DNA from: Arthrobacter sp. TPD3018
GTDB lineage: Bacteria > Pseudomonadota > Alphaproteobacteria > Sphingomonadales > Sphingomonadaceae
Direction: 5' to 3'
Assembly (NCBI GenBank): GCA_003075315.1
Contig: QDFQ01000002.1
Coordinates: 86,821 to 150,820 of the forward strand
Length of the DNA stretch: 64,000 nucleotides
In this document: piece after piece, positions 6,494 through 13,737 of the stretch
Numbering within the stretch: the stretch's first letter is position 1
Layout of the letters: each line of letters opens with the position of its first letter
Notes under the pieces: model-generated
What the model was told of the DNA's origin: nothing
Database searches by the model: none
Seen by the model: only the letters and a program-made list of their open reading frames with translations
Made by a program: the position numbers and the translations under genes

Positions 6494-9176
6494 CGCATCC
6501 TCCTGTCATGCCGCGCCATGCGGCCTCCACCTCCTGCCGCGTCGCCGTAAAGGCAGCAAGCACCGCCGGCCAGTCGGGCAGCCGCAACGCCCGCGCGATC
6601 AGCGCCTGCGTCGCGGGCGGCGGCTCCTGCGCATCGGGTGCGACCAGCCGCAGCGTCACGAGCAGCCGCGTCAGCAGATCGTGTGCGGTCAACAGCCCAT
6701 CGGGCAACACCCGCGCTGCGGTCAGTGCCGGAATGGCCACGCGCAGATCGGGATCGAAGCCGCTCCGATGCAGCAGCTGCGCCAGATGCACGGTGAATTC
6801 CAGATCGACGAGCCCTCCCGACAGCAGCTTGGCGTCGAGAGGCCCGGCGGGCGGCTTGTGCCGCGCCATGTCGGCGCGCATCGTTGCCGCCTCTGCGGGC
6901 AGGTCTCGCTCGGGTCGCACCCCCTCGAGCACCTCGGCGATCACCCCGGTGACGGCAACACGGGCCGCGGGCGAGCCGAACACCGGCCGCGCCCGCGTCA
7001 GCGCCATATGCTCCCACGTCCAGGCATCCTCCCGCTGATAGCGCGCGAAGGACTCGACCGACACCACCAGGGGCCCTTGCGTTCCCGACGGCCGCAAGCG
7101 GGTATCCACCGGATAGAGCGGCCCCGCCGCGGTCGGCACCGACAGCGCGGCCGTGATCCGCTGCGCCAGCCGGTTGTAATAGAGCGTCGCGCCCAGCGGC
7201 TTCGCGCCATCCGATTCCGCCGCGAAGTCGCCCGTGAACAGATAGACGAGATCGAGATCGCTAGCGTGGGTCAGCGCGCCACCGCCCGTGCGACCGAAGG
7301 CGAGGATCACCAACTCGCTGTCCGGCACCCGGCCATGCGCCCGGGCGAATTCGGCGACCGTCCCCGCCGCGAGGACCTCGATCGCCGCCTCCGCCAGTCG
7401 CGCATAGCCGCCCGCCGCATCGAGCGGGTCCGCCGCCCCTGCGACGATCTGTGCCCCCACCGCAAAGCGCTTCTCGCCGACCAACCGCCGAACGGTATCG
7501 AGCAGCGCCTGATAATCGCCCTCGTCCCCCGCCCCCAATTCGGTGGCCAGTTCGTCAACGCTGCCCAGGGGTTCGAATGCGCTCGCGTCGATCAACCAGT
7601 CGATCAGTTCGGGCCGTGTCGCCAGTGCGTCGGCGAGCGGCGCAGCATGGCTGAGGATCGTCGCGAGCAAGGTCGCCAGCCCCGGCCGCGCCTCCAGCAA
7701 GCGCAGGATATTGATCGCGCTCGACAGCCGCTCGAACAGGACATCGAGCCGCAGCAGCGCCGCGGCGGGGTCCGGCGCTCCGGCCAGCGCTGGCATCAAC
7801 ACAGGGAGCACCGCCTCCAGCGCCGCGCGCGCCGCCGGGCTGCGCAGCGCGGGATAGCGCCCTGCCCGCCACCCTGCGATCCGTGCCGCAGCCTTGCTCG
7901 CCCCCTCGCCATCTGCCGCGAACCCCGCGGCTTCGAGCCAGTCGGCCAGCGCCTGTGGCTCGTGCGGCAAACCCGCCGCCTGCCCATCGTCGAGCGCATC
8001 ATAGATCCGCCCGGCAGTCGCCACCGGTTCGCGCAACAGCTCGACCAAATCGGCGCCGTCCGCCAGCCCATGAAGCCGCGCCACCCCATCCAGCGCCTCG
8101 CCGGTCGGCAGCGTGTGCGTCTGCCGATCGTCCACCATCTGAACACGATGCTCGATCGTGCGCAGCAAGGTGTAGGATCGGGTAAGCGCCGCAGCCTCGT
8201 CCGCGCCAATCCACCCGGCTGCGGCGAGTGCCGCCAAGGCATCGCGCGTCGCCGGTGCCCGCATAGCAGGGTCACGCCCGCCATGGATCAGCTGATGGAT
8301 CTGCGCGAAGAACTCCGCCTCGCGGATACCGCCCCGCCCCCGTTTCAGGTCATAGCCGGGGCCGAAGCGCTGACCGCTCGCATAATGGTCGCGGATGCGC
8401 CGCGACAGGTCGCGAATTTCGCCGATCGCGCCGAAGTCCAACCCGCGCCGCCACACGAACGGTCGGATCGCATCGAGAAAATAGCTGCCTAGCGCCTTAT
8501 CGCCAGCCGCTACCCGAGCCCGGATGAACGCCGCCCGTTCCCATGCCAGCGCCTGACTTTCGTAATAGCCGATCGCCCCCTCGACCGGCAGCGCGATCGG
8601 TGTCGCTTCGGGGGATGGGCGCAATCGCAGGTCGACCCGCAGCACATAGCCATCGCCATCACGCGCCTGCAGCAGTTCGACGACGCGCTTGGCGATCCGC
8701 ACGGCCGCCTCTTCCGGTTCCTCACGTGCCCGGTGCGGGAGCGTTTTGGGATCGAACAGCAGGATCGGATCGATGTCGGACGAATAATTGAGTTCGCGAC
8801 TGCCCTGCTTGCCCAGCGCAATAGCGACGAAGCCGTGCGGCTCCTCCCCCGGCGTTCGCTCCGCAATCGCCGCACGGATCGCGCGATCGAGCGCTGCGTC
8901 GGCGAAATCCGTCAAGGCGTGCGTTACCGCGGCAAGATCGAGCGCCCCGGCGAGATCGCCAATCGCCACCGATAGCGCCAAGGCTCTCCGGTCCAAGCGC
9001 AACTGTCGTGCGACCGGCATGTCCGCCTCGGCGCTGGTGAAGCCCAGGTCGATCTGCCCCGCCGCCAGCCGCTCCGCCAGCACCGGCTCTCGATCGAGCA
9101 GCAGCGATAGGAAAGGCGCATGTGACCGCGCACGCTGGATGGCATCGGTAAAATCGGGGTCTAAACCGGAGGGCAT
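6486..9176 (-). CDS. glnE: Bifunctional glutamine synthetase adenylyltransferase/deadenylase
   Basis: 896 residues from the chosen start, the usual length. It attaches AMP to, and removes it from, glutamine synthetase in answer to nitrogen status relayed by PII. Two nucleotidyltransferase domains are visible: the first has GKQGSRELNYSSDIDPILLF (about residue 140) and the second FGRTGGGALTHASDLDLVYL (about residue 640). Both keep the paired aspartates that bind metal. The ATG at 9176 is preferred because GAAGGA lies nine bases before it; a GTG at 9215 and an ATG at 9209 are further upstream in frame. It is divergent from the NepR-like ORF at 9250. Confidence 0.93.
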   Translation of the reverse strand: MPSGLDPDFTDAIQRARSHAPFLSLLLDREPVLAERLAAGQIDLGFTSAEADMPVARQLRLDRRALALSVAIGDLAGALDLAAVTHALTDFADAALDRAIRAAIAERTPGEEPHGFVAIALGKQGSRELNYSSDIDPILLFDPKTLPHRAREEPEEAAVRIAKRVVELLQARDGDGYVLRVDLRLRPSPEATPIALPVEGAIGYYESQALAWERAAFIRARVAAGDKALGSYFLDAIRPFVWRRGLDFGAIGEIRDLSRRIRDHYASGQRFGPGYDLKRGRGGIREAEFFAQIHQLIHGGRDPAMRAPATRDALAALAAAGWIGADEAAALTRSYTLLRTIEHRVQMVDDRQTHTLPTGEALDGVARLHGLADGADLVELLREPVATAGRIYDALDDGQAAGLPHEPQALADWLEAAGFAADGEGASKAAARIAGWRAGRYPALRSPAARAALEAVLPVLMPALAGAPDPAAALLRLDVLFERLSSAINILRLLEARPGLATLLATILSHAAPLADALATRPELIDWLIDASAFEPLGSVDELATELGAGDEGDYQALLDTVRRLVGEKRFAVGAQIVAGAADPLDAAGGYARLAEAAIEVLAAGTVAEFARAHGRVPDSELVILAFGRTGGGALTHASDLDLVYLFTGDFAAESDGAKPLGATLYYNRLAQRITAALSVPTAAGPLYPVDTRLRPSGTQGPLVVSVESFARYQREDAWTWEHMALTRARPVFGSPAARVAVTGVIAEVLEGVRPERDLPAEAATMRADMARHKPPAGPLDAKLLSGGLVDLEFTVHLAQLLHRSGFDPDLRVAIPALTAARVLPDGLLTAHDLLTRLLVTLRLVAPDAQEPPPATQALIARALRLPDWPAVLAAFTATRQEVEAAWRGMTGGCDG

Positions 9177-9249
9177 CGCGTCACATCCTTCGCGAACGAC
9201 CGATGTCATTCTCACGCAACAATTCGCGTATCCGGCCGTTGGAACGATT

Positions 9250-9420
9250 ATGAACGCCGATGCGCAACCCGTCGAGAAAAGCCGTCAGGGCGACTATGTC
9301 GTCCGGCGCCCGCGCTCGACCGACGCACTCGGCCACAGCTTGCGCGGCACTTTCGGCTGCTCGGACCTGCCCGAAGACTTTGCAATGCTGCTGAAGCGGA
9401 TCGATCGCGCGACGCACTGA
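9250..9420 (+). CDS. Second NepR-like anti-sigma factor candidate
   Basis: 56 residues, the same length as the nepR product at 11487. The C-terminal half, DALGHSLRGTF, then LPEDFAMLLKRID, follows the NepR core (G..LR..Y/F, then .P..f..LL..L), with the linker between the two helices shorter by about four residues. NepR proteins bind EcfG and keep it from core RNA polymerase until phosphorylated PhyR removes them. The gene converges on ecfG with 24 bp between the stops, and is divergent from glnE. Only a weak GGAACG serves as ribosome binding site. The match is by eye and the protein is short, so the family call is an inference. Confidence 0.55.
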   Translation: MNADAQPVEKSRQGDYVVRRPRSTDALGHSLRGTFGCSDLPEDFAMLLKRIDRATH

Positions 9421-9444
9421 TCCGCGCGACAGCAGCGGGCTGCC

Positions 9445-10101
9445 TCAGCGCCCGCGGCTCAGATCGTCGACTTCCCCCATGATCGTATCGAGCGCCGTCT
9501 TGTTGACGTCCTGCTCATGCTCGCGGCGCGACGGCAGGGTCCCATCATTGAGGATCGTTTCCAGCGCCACGCGCCCGCGCGCGACGCGGCTTTTGATCGT
9601 GCCGACCGCAACCTGGCAGATTTCAGCAGCTTCTTCATAGGCGAAGCCACCGGCACCGACGAGGATCAACGCCTCGCGCTGCGGCTGCGGCAGGTGCAGC
9701 AACGCACGCTGCATGTCGCCCAGTTCGACGTGGCGATCCTGGCTTGCCGGCGCCGCCAGAATGCGATCCGCAACCAGATCGTCCCACTCGCCCTTGAAGC
9801 GCGCACGACGCATCTGCGACAAATACAGGTTGCGCAGAATGATGAAGGTCCAGGCACGCATGTTGGTGCCGGCCTGGAAGCGCTGACGCGCCGCCCATGC
9901 TTTCAGCAGCGTTTCCTGCACCAGATCGTCGGCGAGATCGCGGCTGCCCGACAACGAGCGGCCGAAGGCACGCAAATGCGGGATGACCTGCGCAAGCTGC
10001 TTTTTGAATTCGGGATCCGACAGCGCAACGTGTTCGACCGGCTCGACCACCGCGTCGTCGTCATCGTCATACTGGTCGTCGCGCGTAGCGGGCTGGGTCA
10101 T
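9445..10101 (-). CDS. ecfG: General stress response sigma factor EcfG
   Basis: 218 residues with the two-domain layout of extracytoplasmic-function sigma factors. Region 2 (about residues 40-110) includes DLADDLVQETLLKAW and the -10 recognition helix with NMRAWTFIILRN; region 4 (about 130-190) includes the helix-turn-helix AYEEAAEICQVAVGTIKSRV. The acidic N-terminal extension and C-terminal tail fit the EcfG (ECF15) group. It lies in a minus-strand run with phyR and a small membrane protein, which identifies it as the GSR sigma factor. I see no EcfG-type promoter directly before it, so it may be read from the phyR side. Confidence 0.92.
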   Translation of the reverse strand: MTQPATRDDQYDDDDDAVVEPVEHVALSDPEFKKQLAQVIPHLRAFGRSLSGSRDLADDLVQETLLKAWAARQRFQAGTNMRAWTFIILRNLYLSQMRRARFKGEWDDLVADRILAAPASQDRHVELGDMQRALLHLPQPQREALILVGAGGFAYEEAAEICQVAVGTIKSRVARGRVALETILNDGTLPSRREHEQDVNKTALDTIMGEVDDLSRGR

Positions 10102-10200
10102 GCAAATCCGTTCGAAGCCGGGGACAACATCGCCGCCTGTCTGGCGAAAATAGGTGTCTCTTCCGGCAAATACCAGTCGTGCGGCCGAAAAGCCTTGCGG

Positions 10201-10344
10201 TCAGCGCAAGATCAGAAAGGCAAATATGGCGATGACGAGCACCAGCGAAACGCCGAGCACGTAGCGGGCAACTCCCGGAGTCGCGCCCGCACGGGCTTCA
10301 GTTGCGGTGACATGCACTGGTTCGTTTGGATCAGCCATGATCAT
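10201..10344 (-). CDS. Small membrane protein inside the stress-response locus
   Basis: 47 residues: a polar N-terminus (about 25 residues) and one C-terminal helix, YVLGVSLVLVIAIFAFLIL, ending in Arg. This is the layout of a tail-anchored inner-membrane protein. A GGGGG stretch lies just before the start; an ATG two codons later (10338) is equally possible. It sits between phyR and ecfG on the same strand. A longer frame upstream to 10416 lacks a better start. Function unknown; position suggests a link to the stress response. Confidence 0.6.
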   Translation of the reverse strand: MIMADPNEPVHVTATEARAGATPGVARYVLGVSLVLVIAIFAFLILR

Positions 10345-10433
10345 CAAACCCCCGAAACCCGTTTTGGGTCCGTAACTTTTCGCCAATGGATCACGGGCGG
10401 GTGGGACAGAGCCCAACCACGCCCGCTACGCCG

Positions 10434-11243
10434 TCAGGCCACCGCCGCCGGCACCGTCGCTTCATCAAAGAACAGCGCCTGACTGATCGCCGCCTTTACC
10501 GTCGACCGCTGGAACGGCTTGGTGATGAGGAACGTCGGCTCGGGCCGCTCGCCGGTCAGCAAGCGTTCGGGGAAGGCCGTGATGAAGATCACCGGCACTT
10601 CGAATTCGGCGAGGATGTCCTTCACCGCATCAATGCCCGAACTGTCGTCGGCCAGCTGGATATCCGCCAGCACCAGACCGGGACGATCCTCCATGGCCAG
10701 CGCGACCGCTTCGTCGCGCGTGACGGCGACGCCCGTCACCTCATGGCCCAGATCGCGAACGATCGTCTCGATATCCATCGCGATGATCGGCTCATCCTCG
10801 ATGATCAGCACGCGCGCGCGCGTCTGCTTCTCGATTTCGGCCAGCGCCTCGGCGACCAGACTCTCGACCTCGCTGGTGTCGACCTCGATCAGATAGGCAG
10901 CATCCTCGGGCGAGAAGCCTTCCATCGCAGTCAGCAACAGCGCCTGCCGCGATAGCGGCGTCATGCGAGCGAGGCGCGCACGCGCCACAGCTTCGGTGCC
11001 CTCGGCATCGCTCTGCGAGGTCTGCGCTTCGCCATCGGCATTGGCCGACGCCCAGATGCCCTGAAACATGCGATACAGGCCGAGCCGCGGATCGACGTCG
11101 CGCGGAAACTGGTCCGGCGCCGCAACGATCGCCTCCAGCGTCGCACGGACGTATTTGTCGCCTTGATTCTGACTGCCGGTCAGGGCCCGGCCGTAGCGCC
11201 GCAGGAAAGGAAGGTGCGGTGCGAGTTGCTGTCCAAGCGACAT
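10434..11243 (-). CDS. phyR: Response regulator PhyR with sigma-like domain
   Basis: 269 residues in two parts. Residues 1-140 imitate an EcfG sigma factor (regions 2 and 4, for example FLRRYGRALTGSQNQGDKYV and GFSPEDAAYLIEVDTSEVES). Residues 143-262 are a receiver domain with the acidic pair E149/D150, the phosphorylation site D194 in LVLADIQL, and the conserved lysine in FLITKPF. When phosphorylated, the sigma-like part binds NepR and sets EcfG free. It is divergent from nepR across a 243-bp gap and upstream of ecfG on the same strand. Confidence 0.95.
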   Translation of the reverse strand: MSLGQQLAPHLPFLRRYGRALTGSQNQGDKYVRATLEAIVAAPDQFPRDVDPRLGLYRMFQGIWASANADGEAQTSQSDAEGTEAVARARLARMTPLSRQALLLTAMEGFSPEDAAYLIEVDTSEVESLVAEALAEIEKQTRARVLIIEDEPIIAMDIETIVRDLGHEVTGVAVTRDEAVALAMEDRPGLVLADIQLADDSSGIDAVKDILAEFEVPVIFITAFPERLLTGERPEPTFLITKPFQRSTVKAAISQALFFDEATVPAAVA

Positions 11244-11369
11244 GGGTCGTGTTCACTCCCTGAGATACTGAACGGGCACCCCATCTGAGCGGGCGCCCGT
11301 ACCTTTACAACGGTGTTTGTCGAAGAACCCACCCGCCCCCTCGGACCTGCGGAATTTTCGCGCTGCAAT

Positions 11370-11394
11370 GGAACCAACGAACGCGACTTTGGTT
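11370..11394 (+). promoter_or_regulatory. EcfG-type promoter upstream of nepR
   Basis: GGAAC (11370-11374), 17 bases, GTT (11392-11394). The base before GTT is G instead of the consensus C. It lies about 90 bp before the nepR ATG in the phyR-nepR divergent gap and implies positive autoregulation of the anti-sigma gene. No such site faces phyR. Confidence 0.65.
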
Positions 11395-11486
11395 TCATCG
11401 CCACTTGAACGGCCAAACTGCACCTGCAAAGCGGGTCCGTTCGTGTAGCGTCGACTGCCCGGGTTCAGCCGGGTCACCAGGGGGAC

Positions 11487-11657
11487 ATGTTGGATTTGCC
11501 CGGCAACAAGGACAAGAAGGCGTCTTCCAAGAAGTCTCCTGCCAAGGTTCAGAGCAAGGATCGCGACATGGGCGCGGCCCTGCGCTCGGCCTATCAAAAG
11601 ACGATAGAGGAACAGGTGCCGGACGAAATGCTCGACCTGCTGAACAAGCTCGCCTAG
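11487..11657 (+). CDS. nepR: Anti-sigma factor NepR
   Basis: 56 residues. The lysine-rich N-terminus (about 25 residues) is disordered and the core reads DRDMGAALRSAYQKTIEEQV then PDEMLDLLNKLA. This is the NepR signature of two helices, G..LR..Y and P..m.dLL..L, joined by a short linker. It holds EcfG inactive in the cytoplasm. A GGGGAC stretch before ATG serves as ribosome binding site. The gene is followed after 8 bp by the phyP-like gene, so the two are probably one operon. A longer open frame covers it in another phase, which can hide it from ORF callers. Confidence 0.92.
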   Translation: MLDLPGNKDKKASSKKSPAKVQSKDRDMGAALRSAYQKTIEEQVPDEMLDLLNKLA

Positions 11658-11665
11658 CAGGGGGC

Positions 11666-13258
11666 ATGGCCTCCCCACCCGACGCAGCCTCTTTACCGCG
11701 CCGTACGGCGATGGCCCCCATGTCCATGCTGTCGCGCCTGCCAACCGGCGCCAAGCTCTTCATCACGCTCAGCGTCGCACTGCTGCTGCTCGCCCTGATT
11801 GCGATCGGCGCCACGTTGCAGACCGGCCGGACCGCGGACGCTGAAGCGCGCGCGCGGCTGCGCATTGCCGCCAATGAAAGCGCGCGCAGTATCGCCATCG
11901 AGCTTGTCGGCGACATGACTGCATTGCGCGTCGCCGTCACCGCGTTGCAGGCCGACGCCGGTGACGCGCCCAGCTGCGCCCGTGCGCAGGGCGTATTTGC
12001 GCAGCAATCGACGATCGGCACACGCTTCTCGATCGTCGATCGCAATGGCCGATTGCTGTGCGGCGAACCGTTCGACGCCAATGTCGCGATCGATACCAGC
12101 ACGCCGGTCGGCGCAGCGATCGTACCCGATCGCGGCCTGATCCTGTCACTGCCGGGCTTGCGCCATGGCCCCTCGGCACGCGTATTCTTCCCCAAAGCCT
12201 TCCTGACGCAGCTCGCGGCCCCCGGCACACAGGCGATGCCGCTTGCAAGCGCGCTGGTGCATGACGACGAAACACTGACGCTTTCGCGTATTCCCGATCT
12301 GGGCGCGTTCGATCGGGTCGAGACGGTGCAGACCGATTTGGGCCTTGGCGGCCTCGCGCTGCGCACCAGCATTCGCAGCGCACCGATTACCTCGTCCTTC
12401 CTCGTGGCGCTGATGCTGCCACTGCTGATGTGGGCCGCTGCGGCAGGCCTGTCGTGGTTCATCGTCGACCGCCTGCTGATCCGGCCGCTACGCGTGCTCC
12501 GCGCAAGCGTCGCTGCCTACACGCCCGGTGAGGTCATCGATCCGGGCAAGCTCGGCCCCCTGCCCGCGCAGGAGATTCGCGAACTGGGCGACACTTTCCG
12601 CGCGATCAGCCGCACGGTGGCGCTGCACGAAGCTGGTCTGGCGGAGGCGGTGGTGCGCCAGACCAAGCTGACGCGTGAAGTCCATCATCGCGTGAAGAAC
12701 AACCTTCAGGTCATTTCCAGCCTGATCAATTTCCATGCCCGCGGCGCGCCCAGCCTCGATGCGACCGCAGCCTACGCCTCGATCCAGCGCCGCGTCGATG
12801 CGCTCGCCGTCGTCCACCGCAACCATTTCGCCGAGATGGAGGACAATCGTGGACTGAACCTGCGATCGGTGATCGGCGAGCTCGCCTCCAACATCCGTGC
12901 GACCGCACCTGAAGGGGCTACCAGCCTGTCGATCGTGCTGGATGTCGATCCCTACCTCGTCAACCAGGACGTTGCCGTCGCGGTCGCCTTCCTCGTCACC
13001 GAGACGATCGAATTAGCGATGAATTGCGATGCCGCCGCCCAGGTCCGGGTCGCGGTCAAGCCTGGCGAGGACGACAAGAAGGCAAAACTGCGTGTCGTTT
13101 CGCGCGCGTTCGTGGAAAGCGAACGGCTGGAGACCTTGCTATCGACCCGCTACGGCCGGGTGATCGAGGGCCTGTCGCGGCAGCTGCGCGCGCCCCTGCA
13201 CCACGATCCGATGACCGGCGCTTATGAAATCGCGATCGCCGTGATGGGACGCGATTAA
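11666..13258 (+). CDS. phyP: PhyP-like membrane sensor of the HisKA_2 family with degenerate ATPase domain
   Basis: 530 residues. One transmembrane helix near residues 30-50 and a second near 247-270 enclose a periplasmic sensor domain; a HAMP-like linker follows. HHRVKNNLQVISSLINFH places the phosphate-accepting His at about residue 341, as in HisKA_2 kinases. The C-terminal domain does not show a normal N box: the expected NELVTNA-type stretch reads TETIELAMNCD, and no DxGxG or GTG loop follows. ATP binding is therefore doubtful. In Sphingomonas PhyP acts as a phosphatase on PhyR, which fits this architecture. ATG at 11666 has AGGGGG close by; ATG at 11711 is an alternative. Confidence 0.85.
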   Translation: MASPPDAASLPRRTAMAPMSMLSRLPTGAKLFITLSVALLLLALIAIGATLQTGRTADAEARARLRIAANESARSIAIELVGDMTALRVAVTALQADAGDAPSCARAQGVFAQQSTIGTRFSIVDRNGRLLCGEPFDANVAIDTSTPVGAAIVPDRGLILSLPGLRHGPSARVFFPKAFLTQLAAPGTQAMPLASALVHDDETLTLSRIPDLGAFDRVETVQTDLGLGGLALRTSIRSAPITSSFLVALMLPLLMWAAAAGLSWFIVDRLLIRPLRVLRASVAAYTPGEVIDPGKLGPLPAQEIRELGDTFRAISRTVALHEAGLAEAVVRQTKLTREVHHRVKNNLQVISSLINFHARGAPSLDATAAYASIQRRVDALAVVHRNHFAEMEDNRGLNLRSVIGELASNIRATAPEGATSLSIVLDVDPYLVNQDVAVAVAFLVTETIELAMNCDAAAQVRVAVKPGEDDKKAKLRVVSRAFVESERLETLLSTRYGRVIEGLSRQLRAPLHHDPMTGAYEIAIAVMGRD

Positions 13259-13303
13259 CGGCTTATAGACGATAAAGATTCGTAAAAATTCGCCGACGGA
13301 CGT

Positions 13304-13328
13304 GGAACCGGGGTCCGTTGGCCGTGTT
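13304..13328 (+). promoter_or_regulatory. EcfG-like promoter before the candidate small RNA
   Basis: GGAAC (13304-13308), 17 bases, GTT (13326-13328). The base before GTT is T. Geometry equals that of the nepR promoter. No ORF with a ribosome binding site starts within 200 bp; the first structure downstream is a strong hairpin at 13338. Confidence 0.55.
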
Positions 13329-13333
13329 ATGCA

Positions 13334-13435
13334 CTGCGGATCGCGACCTTATGCCCCCCGCTCTCGCGATCCACGACATAGGCCCGGAAGCATCCACCCT
13401 CCCCCCCCGGTGATGCTTTCGGGCCTTACTCATTT
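13334..13435 (+). ncRNA. Candidate stress-induced small RNA with two C-rich loops
   Basis: Two hairpins in a row. Hairpin 1 is a perfect 9-bp stem (13338-13346 with 13364-13372, GGATCGCGA/TCGCGATCC) with a 17-nt loop containing CCCCCC. Hairpin 2 is a 14-bp stem with one G-U pair (13381-13394 with 13412-13425) and a 17-nt loop containing CCCTCCCCCCCC, followed by a T-rich stretch that could end transcription. Eight bases join them. An EcfG-like promoter ends 10 bp before hairpin 1. C-rich, Shine-Dalgarno-complementary loops are known in alphaproteobacterial regulatory RNAs such as GsrN of Caulobacter, which is also under the GSR sigma factor. The ends are estimates. It could instead be only the terminator of phyP. 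Confidence 0.55.
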
Positions 13436-13480
13436 CCAGCCTCAAAACCTTCGTGTCCTTGCCCGCTCAGTTGCGGAGCC

Positions 13481-13505
13481 GGAACGAATGGCCTGACCGA
13501 TCATT
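13481..13505 (+). promoter_or_regulatory. Probable EcfG-type promoter for the entericidin-like gene
   Basis: GGAAC (13481-13485), 16 bases, CATT (13502-13505): one mismatch to CGTT. It lies about 30 bp before the start codon, leaving room for a short leader and AGGAGG. Confidence 0.45.
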
Positions 13506-13535
13506 GTTCTTGGGCTATCACGTTCAGGAGGTTTT

Positions 13536-13670
13536 ATGCGCAAGGTTCTCGGTTTCGCCGTCGTCGCGGGCGCGCTCATGGTCAGCGCGTGCAACACGGT
13601 GGAAGGCGTCGGCAAGGACGTCAGCTCGGCCGGCCAGACGGTCGCCAAGACGGCAGACAAGTCCAAGTAA
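13536..13670 (+). CDS. Entericidin A/B family lipoprotein
   Basis: 44 residues. Signal peptide MRKVLGFAVVAGALMVSAC with a lipobox (VSAC) puts the acylated cysteine at residue 19. The mature 26 residues, NTVEGVGKDVSSAGQ and on, are the entericidin pattern. Entericidins are small envelope lipoproteins; in enterics EcnB promotes lysis under stress and EcnA opposes it, but in alphaproteobacteria the role is not settled. AGGAGG lies four bases before the ATG. It is followed by a strong terminator shared with tatC. The stress-type promoter upstream agrees with its place beside the GSR genes. Confidence 0.85.
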   Translation: MRKVLGFAVVAGALMVSACNTVEGVGKDVSSAGQTVAKTADKSK

Positions 13671-13701
13671 GTCTTCGGGCTCAGCCTCACCCGGCTACGC
13701 A

Positions 13702-13737
13702 GGGCCTTCGCTCCTTTATGAGCGGAGGCCCCTTTCT
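13702..13737. terminator. Bidirectional terminator between the entericidin gene and tatC
   Basis: 12-bp stem with one G-U pair (13702-13713 with 13720-13731), loop CTTTAT, then CTTTCTT on the plus strand. It lies between converging genes. Confidence 0.8.

Noticed and set aside
9240..9262. GGAAC just before the second NepR-like ORF as an EcfG promoter
   Set aside because: No GTT at the right distance, and the -10 position would fall inside the coding region.
13259..13435. The second hairpin as no more than the terminator of phyP
   Set aside because: Not fully excluded, but the separate promoter, the extra perfect hairpin and the two C-rich loops of equal size are not needed for a terminator.
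13302..13496. A 64-codon ORF over the candidate small RNA
   Set aside because: No ribosome binding site, and its start overlaps the promoter box; the hairpin pattern explains the sequence better.
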